Shown in pieces: positions 24,879 through 38,680 of a DNA stretch of 64,000 nt (its first letter is position 1; the number at the start of each line of letters is the position of its first letter). This DNA comes from Karalla daura (Eukaryota > Chordata > Actinopteri > Chaetodontiformes > Leiognathidae). The translations under genes and the position numbers were made by a program. Under the pieces are notes generated by a model. The model had not been told where the DNA came from, did no database searches, and saw only the letters and a list, made by a program, of their open reading frames with translations. The DNA lies in NCBI GenBank assembly GCA_029224185.1, contig CM055190.1, positions 18,350,015-18,414,014 on the forward strand. The letters run 5' to 3'.

Positions 24879-26579
24879 CAGCTGTCAGCATGGCCATTCC
24901 CTGCATACCTCTATGCAAGCAGCGCCACCTAATCACAAGAGACACTGTCAGGAGAAAGGCCAGAATCAACTTTTGCTATGTTATTTTATCTTTTCCACAT
25001 GGCTCTGTTCCTCTTGCGTGTCTCTGTAGCTGTTGAGACTTGCTACGTTGACAAGGGGCTTGGCCAGCACCGTGAGGCAGCCTGCGTCAAGCCATTTCTC
25101 AATGAGCACGCACAGTCATCGTAATACTCCCCTGTCAGCCAGGCAGGCAGACGACAGTGTGAGAGTTTTCCCACAATGCAGCTGAGGCCTTTTGTGCAAA
25201 CAGCTTGGATGATTGAGCTCTCCTGAACAAACACGCCCCAGTCCGGTCCACTCGCTGGTCCTCGAGCCACAGCCATGCCACTGTGCCCCATAATGTCTGT
25301 GTGTGTGTGTGTGTGGATTTTGGGGGAAAAAAAAGCCTTCCGGTGTGAAATATTTTACAACAGTGGTGAATTTATTACGTGCTGTGTCAAAGTTCTGACC
25401 TCAATTTGTCCTCATCCCATCTTTCAGGTCAGGTTCAGTCAGTCATTTAGTGGCAGGAGAGTTGTGCAACAAGGCCAATGTGCCCGGAGGAGGAATGAAA
25501 AGACGTTTTCCATAATGGTTGACTCATGGTAGATGGGTGTTCACATTTTCTCCCTCTCTTTCTCTGTGTATGTGTCTGAGAAATGTGCTGGGAAATGTCT
25601 CCCGGCACTGGCACCTCCTGCACTGCACTCCCAATGATGTGTAGACAAGCAGCCAGTGCCAAGGAGATGAGTCATTAGCGATGGAGTTGATTATTTCAAT
25701 TACTCATGATAGTGCAGTCCTAAGCCCCCTGTTGGCACAGCAGAATAAATGCCAGGGACATTACCGGTTTGGCAGTGGACTAAGTAGGTGAAAGAACACA
25801 TGTAGAGGTATGGGGGAACGATGAGGGTGAAGAGAAGGAGAGGAGAGGGGGCAAAGTACCCTCGTACAAACAAGGAAAAGCTCATAGTGGCAGGACAGAG
25901 ACCTCAGAGACGGTGGGAACAAATTGTTGTAATAGCACCTGTAGGTTACTTTGTGGCACGGATTTAAGAGGAAGGAATGGAGGCCTGGCGGGTTGAATGG
26001 TTTCCATCTCCTCCACACTCACAGCAGTGAAAACTCACCCCAGGCGATGGCAGGTACATGTGGCGGCACATTTCTTGGCACGTAAGCCTGCTTTTATTGC
26101 CCCGGGCTGTAACTTGAGGAATATCCGGAGCATGCACCGACAGTGGCCCTCCTTTTATTTTTCAAACAATTCGCTAAGTCTGTGGAAATACTATGGGAAT
26201 TTTGGTGTAGTAGTGTGTTGTTTGTATAGCATTTAATGATACTGCCGTTATTCTGTCATCTTCTCTGGTTTTGTGTTTCTGCACATCTGCCTGCATGTAT
26301 TTTAAAGACTGCTTTAGAAATACCTTAGCAACACATTTATGCATTAGCCCAGCTGATTATGGGGAGCTATAAATAAACATGGGCTGCAAGGCCAGTAGCT
26401 AAAAAACTGGACAGGCAAGTGAATAATTAACACTATGCCCTACCTCCTCCTCCTTCCTCGCATTTCAATCTGCAATCTAGTCAACTCACCACTGCTATGT
26501 TCACCAGAGCTCTGCTCTGTATCAATGACTCAACCTTTTGTGATTTCCACATTAACATGTATTGCACGAAGGACCAAAC

Positions 26580-26900
26580 TTATTATATAACCTAATGTTA
26601 ACAAAAATAACTTAACTCACAGAAAAGTCACATTATGTCACGTTATCTCAGGTTAAGTCATGTACATTGACGATTGGTCACAAAACATCACACCCAATCA
26701 CATATCATCACACTGAGTCACGTTATGTTACATACAGTCCTATAAGGTAGGTCAAGTTATGTTATCAAATCAGGTGATTGATACACAGAGATAAATTGAT
26801 TATCTAGGGCAAAAATTGACATGCACAATGTCAGAGCAAGTCACAGAATGACAGGGAAACAGTGCTAATCCTATCCACTGTATGGCCCTATGCAGTAATG
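26580..26900. repeat. Unnamed tandem-motif repeat, locus B
   Basis: Words such as AAGTCACATTATGTCACG, TATCTCAGGTTAAGTCATG, GAGTCACGTTATGTTAC and AGGTCAAGTTATGTTATC recur at irregular spacing, then the block ends near ACAGTGCTAATCC. The vocabulary and ending parallel locus A at 23290-23860. Two degraded copies of one dispersed repeat are the simplest explanation. Confidence 0.4.
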
Positions 26901-28216
26901 TGTAAAGATCGACAGGAAGTAAGTTTTAAGGTTTGACAGGCAAGTTCACAGCATTCTGGAAACTTGGTATCGTATCCAAAATACATAAAATCATAACACC
27001 AAAATGTCTTTTGGGCCTGAGGATAAAATAGTGGAGATGTTGGTCTAGAGATTGATCAGGGCAGCATGCGAGGAAAAGGTTGACAGCATGATCTATATTT
27101 ACCATGCTGTATGTTTGGCTGTCATCCAGATTTGTTGATGTAGGTTTTGTGAGCGATGACGTCTTCAGTTTTCCCAGGTGAGTGATGAGTCATGACAGGG
27201 CTCAAAAGAAAGAAGTGTAAATATATTTTGGCTCTGCTGCGACGCAAGGTAAGTTATAAGTTATTGATGCCGCTGGCTTCCCTGTGGTTTGTTTGATACA
27301 GTACCTCCGCCTCCTTTTGGTGAGAAAACATTTTTCTCTTTTACACGTGTTCATTATTCACGCAGGCGTTTACTTATTTAACAGAAAACAGTGAAACAGT
27401 AGCTTCCCGAGTCTACACACCATTCAGCGGTTGCCAGGTTTTGTTAGGAGGGAGCTACCCACTTGCCGCATCCCCATGATCCCATGAGAAATGACTGACA
27501 GTTATTACGCCCTGATCTGACAGCATGGTACTGAGTGATGCAAAACCAAAGCTCCTCAGTGCCAGAGCTGGTGTCAGGTGGTCTTTTTTTTTCCCTGGCT
27601 TGGTGCTATTGTTGGAGCCACATTATTTTAAGGTTTAAATATCCACTGTATAATGAGAGAAAAGCAAGGTTTCATTTTCAAGTGGAAAAAAAAGAAAGAA
27701 AAAACAGAACATGAGATCTCTCTGGAGTAAAACACCACTGCAACCATATAGTTTGTTTTAAAACTCCAATATTAGCAACTTTAGATCAAGATATTTACAG
27801 GGAATAAGCCATCATATGCAGAAAGAAACGGTTTTCAAAGAAAAAAAAAGTGCTGAATAATCACCTCAAAAGAAAATTAGCACAGTTTGTCGGGTTGGTG
27901 GGTTTAAACAGTGACTCATTAGTAGATCTCACTTCATTAACTGTCAACGTGGGAGTGATTGAAAACCAATCAACAAGATTCAAAGAGCTTTGTGTAATTG
28001 TTGTACAATGTAAAACCAATATCCACTTTAAAGAAAAGAGCTGCAGCCTGTATGTGATGCTCAGTGGACCGAGCGAAAGAAATGCGGTTTCCCTGGACGT
28101 CTTTGTTACGCTAAGAAAAACAGCATGTGTGCTCAGCAATAGGCCAAATTGGTGATTTAAAAATGCCTTTGCGTGTTTTCTCTTATTTTGACACTGACAT
28201 ACAGTCCAAAGAGCTT

Positions 28217-28247
28217 TGTGTGCACGTGTGTGTGTGTGTGTGTGTGC
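28217..28247. repeat. (TG)n microsatellite
   Basis: About fifteen TG units with one CACG interruption. Confidence 0.9.
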
Positions 28248-29751
28248 ATCTTGCCTACAGACCTGGATAATGGCCAACAGCCTCTGTGGCATGTTGGGTG
28301 GTTTGGCAGAGTGGAAGGTGTAAAAGGTGGGAGGAATGGGGAAGAACAGGGAGACTGATGGCTTATTGATGAAATAGGAAATTTCTAGTTCCAGCCCACT
28401 GACCTCCCCGTCCCCTCACCTGATAATGAATGTCTTCTTCAGAGGATCTGCAGTGCTGCAGATGCTCTGATCTTGATCTCCGATTTGATAGATTCTATTC
28501 TAAATAATTGCCATATATTGACACATGACGTGCAGGTAAGAGAGCAAAATTACTTCTGTGCTATGATGGGTGCTGTCGTGATTGTAAAGGTGTGATGGAA
28601 CCAGTGTAATCCTGGCACCAAGAAAGCACACCCATCAGAAATACCACATACACTTCCCTACGTTTGTTGTCCCCATGTTTGTAGGTAGTGGGGTTTCACA
28701 AGCAAAATTACAGTCCTTCATTTGCTTTGTAGAGGTTGTGACTTTGGTGAAAACCTCCCCATATATTTGTTATTTTCCTTTTTGTGCCAGCATTTGATCT
28801 TCAATAAATGATGTCTGTGTCCCTTTCCCTTTTAACTATCTGACCATCATTAAACAGGAAACCTTGAGTCTTTCTGCATACTTGAATTTTGTCATATAAT
28901 AACATACTCATCAGCACTCGGGCAACCTTTGAGAGGCACTTGGAAATCTTTTATAATGAGGATGCTTTGTGTTTTGCATTTTTCTCACAAACTAAATGAG
29001 GGGACATAAATGCAAAGTGGCATGAGGAGGTGCAGTGAGAGGTGGTGGTGCATACAGGCATGAGCAGTTCTGCTGCCCTCTGATATGCCACTGTGCCACG
29101 CTGTACCAAGCCAAGGATAGATAGGATGGGGGACCCAGTATCCATTCGTTACAGCTGAGTGCATAGGGAGGGGTTGAAATTTTAAGGGGGTAAGAAGGGA
29201 GGGGGCCACTGGGCAGCCACTCTGGTGCAGGTTGGAGGTGCTGAAGTCATTCATTTTAAGGTAAGATTAATGACACCATTAATCCATGTCTGGGCCACTG
29301 CAGAGGAGGACAGGGCAGGATTCATACCCGCTGCTGGCAACCCAGCGCCTGCAGCACGCATGCATGAAGCCTGTTAATATGCACAGGCATACACAGATAG
29401 AGGCACACACAGCTGTTGTGTGCACTTTTTCTCCGGGTGATTTGATATGTCAAGTAGCCATTTGGCCTCAAGTGGTAATGGAGGTTGAGGTAGTAGTTGT
29501 TGCAGGCAGTTACTTTATGGAGGCTGTTGCTCTGATTTTACCAGCTACCGAGGAGAGAAAGAAGGAGATGGGTAGAGTGTAAGAGAAGAAGATGACAGAC
29601 TTGTGAATTAGTAATAGGCAGGGACACGACTGGCACCAATCTGATTGCAGGCCTGTGTGTGTGTGTGTGAGTGTGTGTTTTGCAGTGGCTGCAGTCAAGC
29701 TGGAGAGGAAATCTGGCCTGTTGACACACTGGTGCGACAGAGAGCTTTTAG

Positions 29752-29753
<2 letters not shown>

Positions 29754-29788
<35 letters not shown>

Positions 29789-29801
29789 TGAGAGAGAGAG
29801 T
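29754..29801. repeat. (TG)n(AG)n compound microsatellite
   Basis: A TG run to 29787 followed by C/TGAGAGAGAGAG. A second shorter TG run is at 29653-29680. The frames over it on both strands are repeat artefacts. Confidence 0.92.
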
Positions 29802-32800
29802 GGGCGGCTAGCACTGCAGCTGTTGAAGGACATGTCGAGAACAGATGGGCACCCAAAAAAAAAGACATACAGGAACACGAGATAAACATTTACAGGGACA
29901 CAAATGCGCAACTTCCCAAAAAAGTGCGTGGTAGTGTGAGAATCAGCCCACATGCATGCTTTGCTCAAAGAAGTTGTTGCACATTGTTTTATGCAGACAT
30001 TACTAAATATTCTGGATTTTAGGATAGGGTTTCACTCCAGAATATCCATCAAATTAAAGAGGAATACTTTTATGGTAAAGGCCATACATCTGTGAAAGGG
30101 TAGATGTCTATTGTTCAGCGTTTTACCTCTCTAACCTCATGTTCAGAGAGATGCTCATCTGCAGTCTGAGTGCATCAGGATCGATATCCCTGGATACAGC
30201 TTGTCCTTCTGTTGTTTGATTGGGCTTTTCATTCATAACCCCTGGACTGATGCCGGCTGTTATTTGAAGAGACTTGTTTTCTTCCTGGAGAGGGCTCTCA
30301 CTTGTGTTTTCAATGCTTTCAAGAATCTATAAACCTGGTTACTCTAAAAAACTAGTATTGACTAAAGCTGCTGTAGTCAGCGGTCCAGAACAGAAAATTT
30401 TGACTTTTATTGCAGGCAATTTGACTTTAACTGAATTTGTTTAGAATAGGAGATTACGGTGCTATATTACAAAGTCTTTGTCCTGTGCATGGTACCCGTA
30501 TACGTTACGAACAATTCGGGGCTGTTGTCTCAGAGTGACACTGTCCTTGGTTTCCCAGTTTTTAAATAAATAACATGATTTGATTTTTTTTAGACATCTG
30601 CAAGATGGGCGACAATTCTCAACTCAATTCTCACAAACAGTTGTGGAAACCATAATACAGAGGTGACTAGAAACAGTTGTGTGCTCTGTCTCTGGGCCTG
30701 TTTGTCCACATGAACTACAGCACACAGAGACTGGTCGACGGAAAGTAACCTGTATCTTTGTCGCGCTAATGCAGTTCTGCAAGTCCGTTGTCAACAGGGC
30801 TGGATGAGAAGGGTTTACAGTGGTGAAGCTGTGATATCAAACAAGTGTTGCATCTCAGAATAGTGGCTGTCTCCCTTGTTTTTCCTCCTTCCATCTCTTG
30901 TGTTTTTCCACCCCGTGATTGTAGGGGTCTATCACAGCTTTGTTTTGTACTGTTTTGCTCTGTCTCCCTTATTTCCTTTCTGTTTGTCCTTATCATATCA
31001 TCATTTGCTTTTTGTTGGCCCCTCTCTATCTGTCCACTCCCTTGTCTCTGCATTATCTCCTTTGGAGTGAATCGCTTTTTCTCTTTCATCGGTCTTTCTC
31101 TCTCCCTGGGTTTCTGGTCTATCACTCTAGCCGGGAGGCAGCAGTCTGGGACATTCCTGTTTTCACTGTGATAGACTATGGAATAAGCTCTTTTATAGGA
31201 GCCTTGTTGTCTTGTGGAATAACCCAGGGGTCTTTTTCTCTCTGGGAACCAATTTATTGGTGACATTTATTCAGGAATGACCTTCTCTGGGTTTGTCTTC
31301 CAGAGACACACAGCGTTATCTCCCCTTGCAGGGTAATCCAACTATTATTGTAGCGTGATTTAAACATTTACCCTTTCCTTTCCCCCCCTTTCGTATCTGT
31401 ATACATATCTGTTTGCCAGTAAACATGTGGATTTTGATATACATTTAAACATTATTACTCGTCTGTAAATTTTGACTCAAATGATGCGCTTGCTCATCTG
31501 CTGTCCAAGCTCTCTCCATCTTCACAGTTACCATGTTTAAACCTGAGGTGACTAATTAATTAAGAACTTGAACGACTACCATAAAGGCACAAGGGAGATT
31601 ATAACCTTATCAGAGCATGTCAAGTGTGCGTTCCAAGATTCGAGATCCAATTAGCCAGATGGATGGCTACGGCATAACACACTCTCCTGTGCATACATTC
31701 CCTCACAGGCGGCATGTTTCAAGCCTGATGGCAAACCTACGCAGACATTTTTGAATGTTATCACGGCCAAAATAGTAAAAGGTAAAATGATTAAAATGGA
31801 TTAACATTGCAGCAGGCAACAGAATGGGGACACGTTTGAATAAGACTAATTTATGAACTCCAACGGTCTAGAAAGGCCTTGAGATCTTTGAAAAAACGAA
31901 AAAATATTTGTTCAACAAATATCAGGCAGAACTCATTACTAAAAAAATATACTTTTCCTTGAAACAAAAAATGGGAATACTTATAATTTTTATATCTTTG
32001 TCTCACAGTCGCTATCTCTTTATCACTGTCTCTGTCTCCAGCCCCACTCTCTTTGTTTGCATCACATCTTATCAATCACAAACTGCAATCGCTGGTGCGG
32101 TGAGATGAGGCACTCGGTCCGCCTTGGGTCCCGGGCTGGTGGGTTTGAGGTTGTAATAGGTTGGTGCAGCCTGTTAATTCGATACGGTGTGTGGCTGAGG
32201 AGCCTCATTAGGGACAGCAGCTCACAGAGGGAGAGTAGGCTTTCCATCACCACCAGGACACTGCTTTCAAGAGCGAAATGGGATGGAGGCAAGGGGAGAG
32301 AAAGGAGATGGCGAAAGGAGGAGATGATTCGGGGAAAGGATTAAAGCGAATGAGAAAAGACTCGAGTTCTGTCAGCACGGGTCAGTGGAGGAGGGAATGA
32401 GCACAGGGATGAAGGGAGACCCAGGAAACCTATCAACAGAAGCCAAGAGATATGCAGATTTTTAGATGATTTAGAACTGAAGATGATTTACTGCCATGAT
32501 TACAGACAAACCTTTTCAGATTGCTTCAAAAGGTAGAGAGTATATTTGAGGCTGTCATTTGTTTTTTGACCGCATTGCCCATAAAATGAGTATGTGGAGA
32601 TTGAGAATTTGTGACATGAAAGAGCGAAAGGACCCACACAGGGATGTTACCGCCGCTCAACTGGAAGACAGAGGTCGAGAGGAAAACAAAAAAACAAAAA
32701 AAGGAAATGGAGAAACAAATAAGAGGATGGAGGAAGCCAAGAAACATTGAATCAGATAGTTCAGCGAGAGCGGTTCATTTCCATTTTCTCACCCGCTGTG

Positions 32801-35710
32801 TGTATCAGTGTGGTCTCATTCTCGGCAGCTCTGAGGGAAATGAGATGCAGCCACGGCCAGAGTGAATTATTAATGTAAAGATCTCCCTCTCTCGCCGTAT
32901 TCAATAAGTTGCCTATGATTTGGCTGTCAGAGAGAGATTGGTGGCCTGGATAAGGGGAACCCCTGGATCACATGGCACCATGAGTTCTCCTCCCTGGGTA
33001 ATTGATTTGTGCACAGTATCGACTTTCTGGTTGGGGTGATTAAGGGAGCACAGGCCAGACTGGAGTCTGGCTCTTTGGGGTGGGTCACCGGACCTCACAG
33101 CAAACCTATCCTGGGTGACCTTTGTTCAGAACATGGAGCAGTGGTTAACCCCCAGCTTAGTGATCTGGAAAATACTCATCTCTGTATTGATGTGGAACAG
33201 TGGATGCTGAGAGCTACTGAAGAGCTGTCTGGACTTTGAGTTTTCTTTTTCCTCTGTATCTCCTGTTCACCTTTTTTGCTGTCTTGTTCTTTATTTTGCA
33301 CAGTCTCTGTACGTGTCTTCAGAGTGTTGTTGGACTTCAACAATAATTGGCTGATTCAGAACAAAAACACATCTCCAGAGTTTTTGTGATGCTGGTAGAT
33401 TGCTCACAAAATTCATTTTGATAGAGGGATCATTTTGTGCTCTGTTCCCCAGAGAATCTGCAGCAAGACGAGCAGCAAACTTGCCATTTTTCTCTCATAA
33501 CATTTACGCTTAGGTTTAAGTGTACATTCATCCTTTTTTTGTGGTTGACAGCTTGAAAGATAAATTACGTTTTGTAGACAAATAGCAGCTAAGCTGCAGA
33601 GCAAAAATATAATTTAAATACCATAACGTTCTTGCATAAAACTCCCATAGAAATAGAATCATATGTTTTAATAACCTTTGTAAGACAGTTCATGTAAAAC
33701 TTCCTTTTATGACCAAAAATGAACACTTCTTAATGAAAATTTGCAACACAAGTAACATTAATAAGCTAGTAATAATTACATTGAATTTACGGTGGCAAAT
33801 ACTTTATTTAGAGACTTAATGGAGAAAGACTGGGTAGCTAACCTTTTACAGATAAGTCCCCCGAAGTCAATAGGTAACATTTAGATAACATTGAAAACTT
33901 CAAGAAAACTTTACTTTATTGTGGTCAGTCTCTTTCTTTGACAGCTTTGGTGCTGACATGTCACATCACATGTACAGTCACTGCGATCTAAGAGGCTGTC
34001 TGAGCACATAAGCTTGGAGCTTTGACCTAATTACAAGCATGGTCATGTAACACCTTGGAAATAAAATTCGAAGCCAATGCAGGGAGTCCAGACCTGAAAT
34101 ATTGAATGGAATGTTGTTTTCTTGAAGTGGACATACTCAGCCAACTAAAGGTGTTGGTTTGAAGCCAAAGGCTATCAAAATCCAGAGGAAGAATGAAGGC
34201 ATGGGCATCTCTGCCAAACTCCCTGAGACCTGCCTGAAACGTGTTTGTACGGAGACGTAACCTGGCCCTTGGTGTCTTTTTGTTCTCCATCAATTTCCCT
34301 GCTGTCAGACTGTCTGCATGCCTCTAATGAAATGACATGGTGTGTTGTCTTAACTTAAGAACAAACAGAACAGTATGTAAGCTGAATATGTGTGTGAAAA
34401 AAAGAAAAAAAGAAGTCACTGAGTGAAAGTGATGGTCTTACGGTGTCAGTGGACTGTAAAACTCCCTATAAGACATCTAGCAGGAAGGAGACCTCTGCTC
34501 ACGTGGGGCTTTTCGGGATCATCACAGGGGATCACCACAGGCTGCCTGACCTGGACCTGGAGACTCTCTGGTGGACAGTTGGGCAGTTTGATTGCACTCG
34601 TTCAAGCTGTCTGAATACAGACCTGGTATTGATTTTTTTTTACAAACAGCAGACGAGCCAGTGCAGTGACCTGTGTGTGGGTAGACACCAAGCCATACTT
34701 TACTTATAATGTGACACACTAAAGAGAGATTTCCTTGAATTAATTGTGATGATGTAGCACTTTGAAGCTTAAGTAAAACGCACAGTAATTCTAGAGGTTT
34801 TGGAAATGTTATAATGCTGGATTTCCTGGATAATGAGAATTAGTAAAAATCAACACAAGTTCATTCTTGATCTGCGATTGAGAAAACAATCTCACCGTCT
34901 CACTGATCACCTGCTAGCTCAGTCACTCTAGCTTGAAAGTATCAGTGTTAATTCTTGACCTTAGACATAATAGTTTGACAAGACAGCTTCACCTCAAGGA
35001 CTACTTTGAGCTTTTAATTGATTTACTGTGACTCACCTGAAAACTCAAACCGGCGGACTTAAAAAAAGAAAAGGACGATTCAGAGCACAGTGTTAAAGGA
35101 AACAGCTGCTCCACAAACACTGAGAAATTGCCTAATGGAATTCACAACTTAGATCTAGAACAGAAGTTGCACCAGCAAACGTAAATGATTCAATCTGTCC
35201 ACATCCAGAGGCTTTCATCCGAAACTCCCCCCAATAGTGTGCCAGTGCGTGTGGCCTGTGACAGTTAGCACTGATGGATATGAAAAACACAGGAGACATG
35301 ACATGACATTCATGTGTGTACTCAAGACCACAGGGAGGTAGTTCACTACAACCACACAGCCCTTGCAAGCTCCACTGGGCATTTTAGGTGACGTTCGTGG
35401 GCACTTCGATGGAAGCTTTGAAAGTGGGTCATGGTCATAGTCATAGTCTATAACATGAATGCCACTTCAGCTATTTGAATGCACGCTGCAGGTAATAGGG
35501 ACATGTAAGACCTCAAGGTCAAACTGTCTTCCACTGTGAGTTTATGTAATTAGTGGTTTGAATGTAAATGACACCAGTATGACATCTGACAAGTATGTGT
35601 CCTTGTTTAACCAGCCAGACATGTCATCTGTGGTCTGACTCATCCTCTGAAAAAAAGCAGGGCACCCTGTCACTTAACTGTAGGCTAGCTGCTGAGCAAG
35701 CAACACAGAA

Positions 35711-35751
35711 TACACACACGCATACACATACACACACGTACATGCATACAC
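35711..35751. repeat. Imperfect CA/CATA tract
   Basis: ACACAC and GCATACACATAC words mixed with CG and TG interruptions; an old CA array. Confidence 0.85.
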
Positions 35752-37199
35752 TTAATGGATTGCTCACATTTCATTTAACTGACTTGGCACTACTCTCACT
35801 GCGTTGATGACTCTCGTTGCCCGTGCGTTACGAGCATCGTAGAAGATGGGTGTCGCATTTATCATCGCATTTGTTTGCCTCCTTGTAAGCACTAGTATCC
35901 TCTGTAAACCGTCATTCTGGATTGCACCTGAGAGTTGTGACGGCTGTCATGATGCCAAACAGGACTCAGGTGAGATGTGTTGTGTCTACCTGAGTGTGTG
36001 TTAGCTCAGTGTTCTGACCCTGACGCGTTTTATTGTCTGAAAATAGCCCCTGATGATGTTGTGAGATAATGGCAGTTGTTTGCACGTTAATGCGCTGTCC
36101 ACCTACGCAGACATTATTGTGAGCTTCCTGCGCTGTAATCCGATACATGCACTAGAAAGCCCAAACGGTAGCTGGAAAGTTTCTTAACCAAATGTATCAT
36201 GTGAATATCCCCCAATGTGCTCGCTTACATAGATGAAGTTATGCGCCACTGACTTCTATGTCTCGAAAATATTTTATTTCAAAACAATGCTCTCCGGTTT
36301 GCCAAACGATAAAAGAGTGAGAATGCAATCCTCTACAGCGCCTCAACAGACATACACAAAATATCAAACGTCGAATGCTACAACATGTCCTACATTAACG
36401 TCAAAGCGTATTTGTATTGAGTGCTGTCAGCCTGCATTACGTTAGGACCAGTGCGTGCCTCTGACACCAGCGTATCAAGCTTTGGGGTGAACGAGTACAA
36501 GTGAGGAGATTGGCATTAAACATCGTGAAATCTCAACTGGTGACATTTCCGCTTCTCAGGCCTCACTGACAGCCACAGGAAATCCTCTGTCCTGTTCTAG
36601 ACCTCAGCAGTCTGCTAGAACACAACATGTGTGACATCCAGTGCATCGGCATCAATTTGCATTGTGCACATGCCAGGGTATTATAGGAAATGACTTCAGA
36701 CAAGATGGCTGACATGGTTACACGTGTATAGTGTCTTGTGTATTTATTTATTTATTCTTTTATTTTGCATATGCTGGCACATCAGTGGCAGCAGTGGCGG
36801 TAATGACTCTTGACACCCGTACGAGTGTCTGTTTTTGGTTTGTCCCCTATGCACACGGAGGAAGTAAACCTCTTCTCAGTACTGAGCTCTGCAGGCAGTA
36901 ATATCATTAACAGGCCTCAGAGCTCATTAGGCCCGAGCAGATGTGGCAGACAAAGAGATGTGTTGCTTGCGCGAGGCAGCAGGTGGATTACAGAGGCTAT
37001 GATGCTTTTCATTGTAGTAGATGATCACACAGTGAATATGTGTGCCTGTTTCAGATATCCTACCCTTTATATCCCTGATTCCCAAAAATGGGAGGTTGTT
37101 AATGTATATTGAAAAAAATGTGATAAGTGCAGTTGTTGGCAGCTTGTTTCAGACAATTTGGGACGAAGGCAACAATGAACTATAGAAGTTATCTTCGTA

Positions 37200-37480
37200 T
37201 TCCTTTCTGTTGTGTTGTTTTATTGATTGTTATTTTACCCTTCTTTATGTCTTATTCTCACTGCTGACCTGTGCTTTTTGTGTACTCCTCCTTGGTTTAC
37301 CATGAATAAGCACCCAAGGACAAAGTTCATTGAATTGAATTAAATTGAATTGAAAAAGACCCTTAGGATCTCTCCTCAGGAAAATGGGTTAACCTGGATG
37401 AGGTGTAGTATCATGATCAGTGTGCCTTATATTCCCCCCTGGGTATTAATAAAGGTCTTTGAATTAAGTTGAATTGAATG
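37200..37480 (+). mobile_element. Non-LTR retrotransposon tail-like fragments
   Basis: TTGAA-type units occur at 37329-37354 and again after CCTGGGTATTAATAAAGGTC (37437-37456) as TTGAATTAAGTTGAATTGAA. The phrase TGGGATTAATAAAGT followed by a short repeat tail is, from memory, a common 3' end of fish non-LTR elements. Two such tails about 110 nt apart in one orientation suggest nested or tandem insertions. No reverse-transcriptase sequence is present. Confidence 0.45.
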
Positions 37481-38199
37481 ATTAGATGAGGGAAGAGCAT
37501 CCCATAGAGGCTCAGCAATGCATGCTCATGTAGATGCTATTTGAATATTTCAAGTCTATGAAATATTAAGAAAAATCAGTTCCAGTACGGCTCATAAAAT
37601 GACCTAAGCCGCGCGTTCTGTCTTTCTGATGAAAAATAAAATTGCCACGAGTTCATTTGGAAATGAGATTAAAGAGTTATTACATCATGACGTTCAATGA
37701 TTATGGTCTTGTGAATGCAATCAATCACTTTGTTTTCTTAGGATTGTGCGAGGTAATTAGGACCACATTGTTATTATTCATGACAAAACCACATAATCTC
37801 AACAGCTAAACGTCTATATTTTTTATTTTTATGACAGTATTTACAGTGAAAGGAGATGCTCAGGTTGGTGTAAAAGCCATTGAGCCCATTTTCAAAGCCT
37901 TTGAAGGTGATGCTTCTCATTTTGACCTCCTGACTTTCTGTATTCCGGCAGAATGATTTAATCCCCAGCCGATGGTGGTAACATTCAAGGTCTTCCACTC
38001 TCAGGAATTGTAGAGGCATTTGCAGAAGTGAAAGATTAACTGACAGCACTCAGTCGCTTCATTTTATCCTTATCCTCTGCCTGCACACACCTGTCACCAC
38101 ACTCGCCTACAAACAACTCCAGGCATCTCTTTTTATCTGCCCCTCCATCTCGGGCTTGACCCTCTGCTCTCTAACACAACAACACCACAGATGTCTGGT

Positions 38200-38680
38200 T
38201 ACATTGCTGTGCCGTGCTCCTCTCAGCTCCCCCTTGATGCTTGGTCAGCAAGCCCACATGTCACTGTCAGTGGGCCGCTTGCAGGGCATCCAGGCTGGGA
38301 CACCAAGCCCATCAACACCTCCCTAGGGCCCCGGGGTCACCTGCGGGCCCTGCGTGCCAGGTCAGGCTGGGCCAGTCACAGGGCTGCATGGAGGTGGTCT
38401 ATATCCCGAGGAGAAAGAGTGATGAAGGAGCAGAAGCTCTGCTCCGATTAGAGCATATGGTCTCCCCAGTTATCCCGGAGCCTGTTGGTCACCTCTGAAT
38501 GGAACCCCTCATAAAGGCATGCCTTGTCACTGTGTGCGGTGCAGCGAGGCTGCGTCTGTTCCTCTTTCTGGCAGAGCCTGGCAGCTCAGCGGGCTCTGGG
38601 ACAGCAGAATGAGCAGAGAACAGCTGGCCCATTCAGAGCAGACTGCTGCCCCACAGGAAACCCTTTCCATATCCTTCTAG
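38200..38680. promoter_or_regulatory. GC-rich intronic block, possible regulatory DNA
   Basis: This block is clearly more GC-rich than its surroundings, especially 38265-38400 (GGGCCGC, GGGCCCCGGGGTCACC, GCGGGCCCTGCG). Two overlapping + strand frames stay open for 85 codons, but neither resembles a known protein and no acceptor/donor pair gives a convincing exon. It could be a conserved element or an unannotated exon of another transcript. Confidence 0.3.

Larger units (their letters stand above)
23861..38160. other. Intron block with no gene seen
   Basis: Apart from the inverted repeat, SINE copy 4, locus B and several TG/CA tracts, this block shows AT-rich non-coding sequence. Purine-rich stretches occur at about 32280-32420 and 32640-32745 (GGAGGA, GAAAGG words), giving charged low-complexity frames. 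No domain, splice pair or RNA gene is recognisable. Confidence 0.55.

Noticed and set aside
28795..28830. AATAAA followed by a GT-rich stretch, resembling a polyadenylation site
   Set aside because: No upstream coding sequence on either strand supports a transcript end here; such motifs are frequent in AT-rich introns.
29486..29498. TGAGGTAGTAGTT, identical to the first 13 nt of let-7
   Set aside because: The following bases diverge from let-7, and downstream sequence offers only a five-base complement (CTACC near 29545), not a hairpin. Probably chance in a GGT/AGT-rich stretch.
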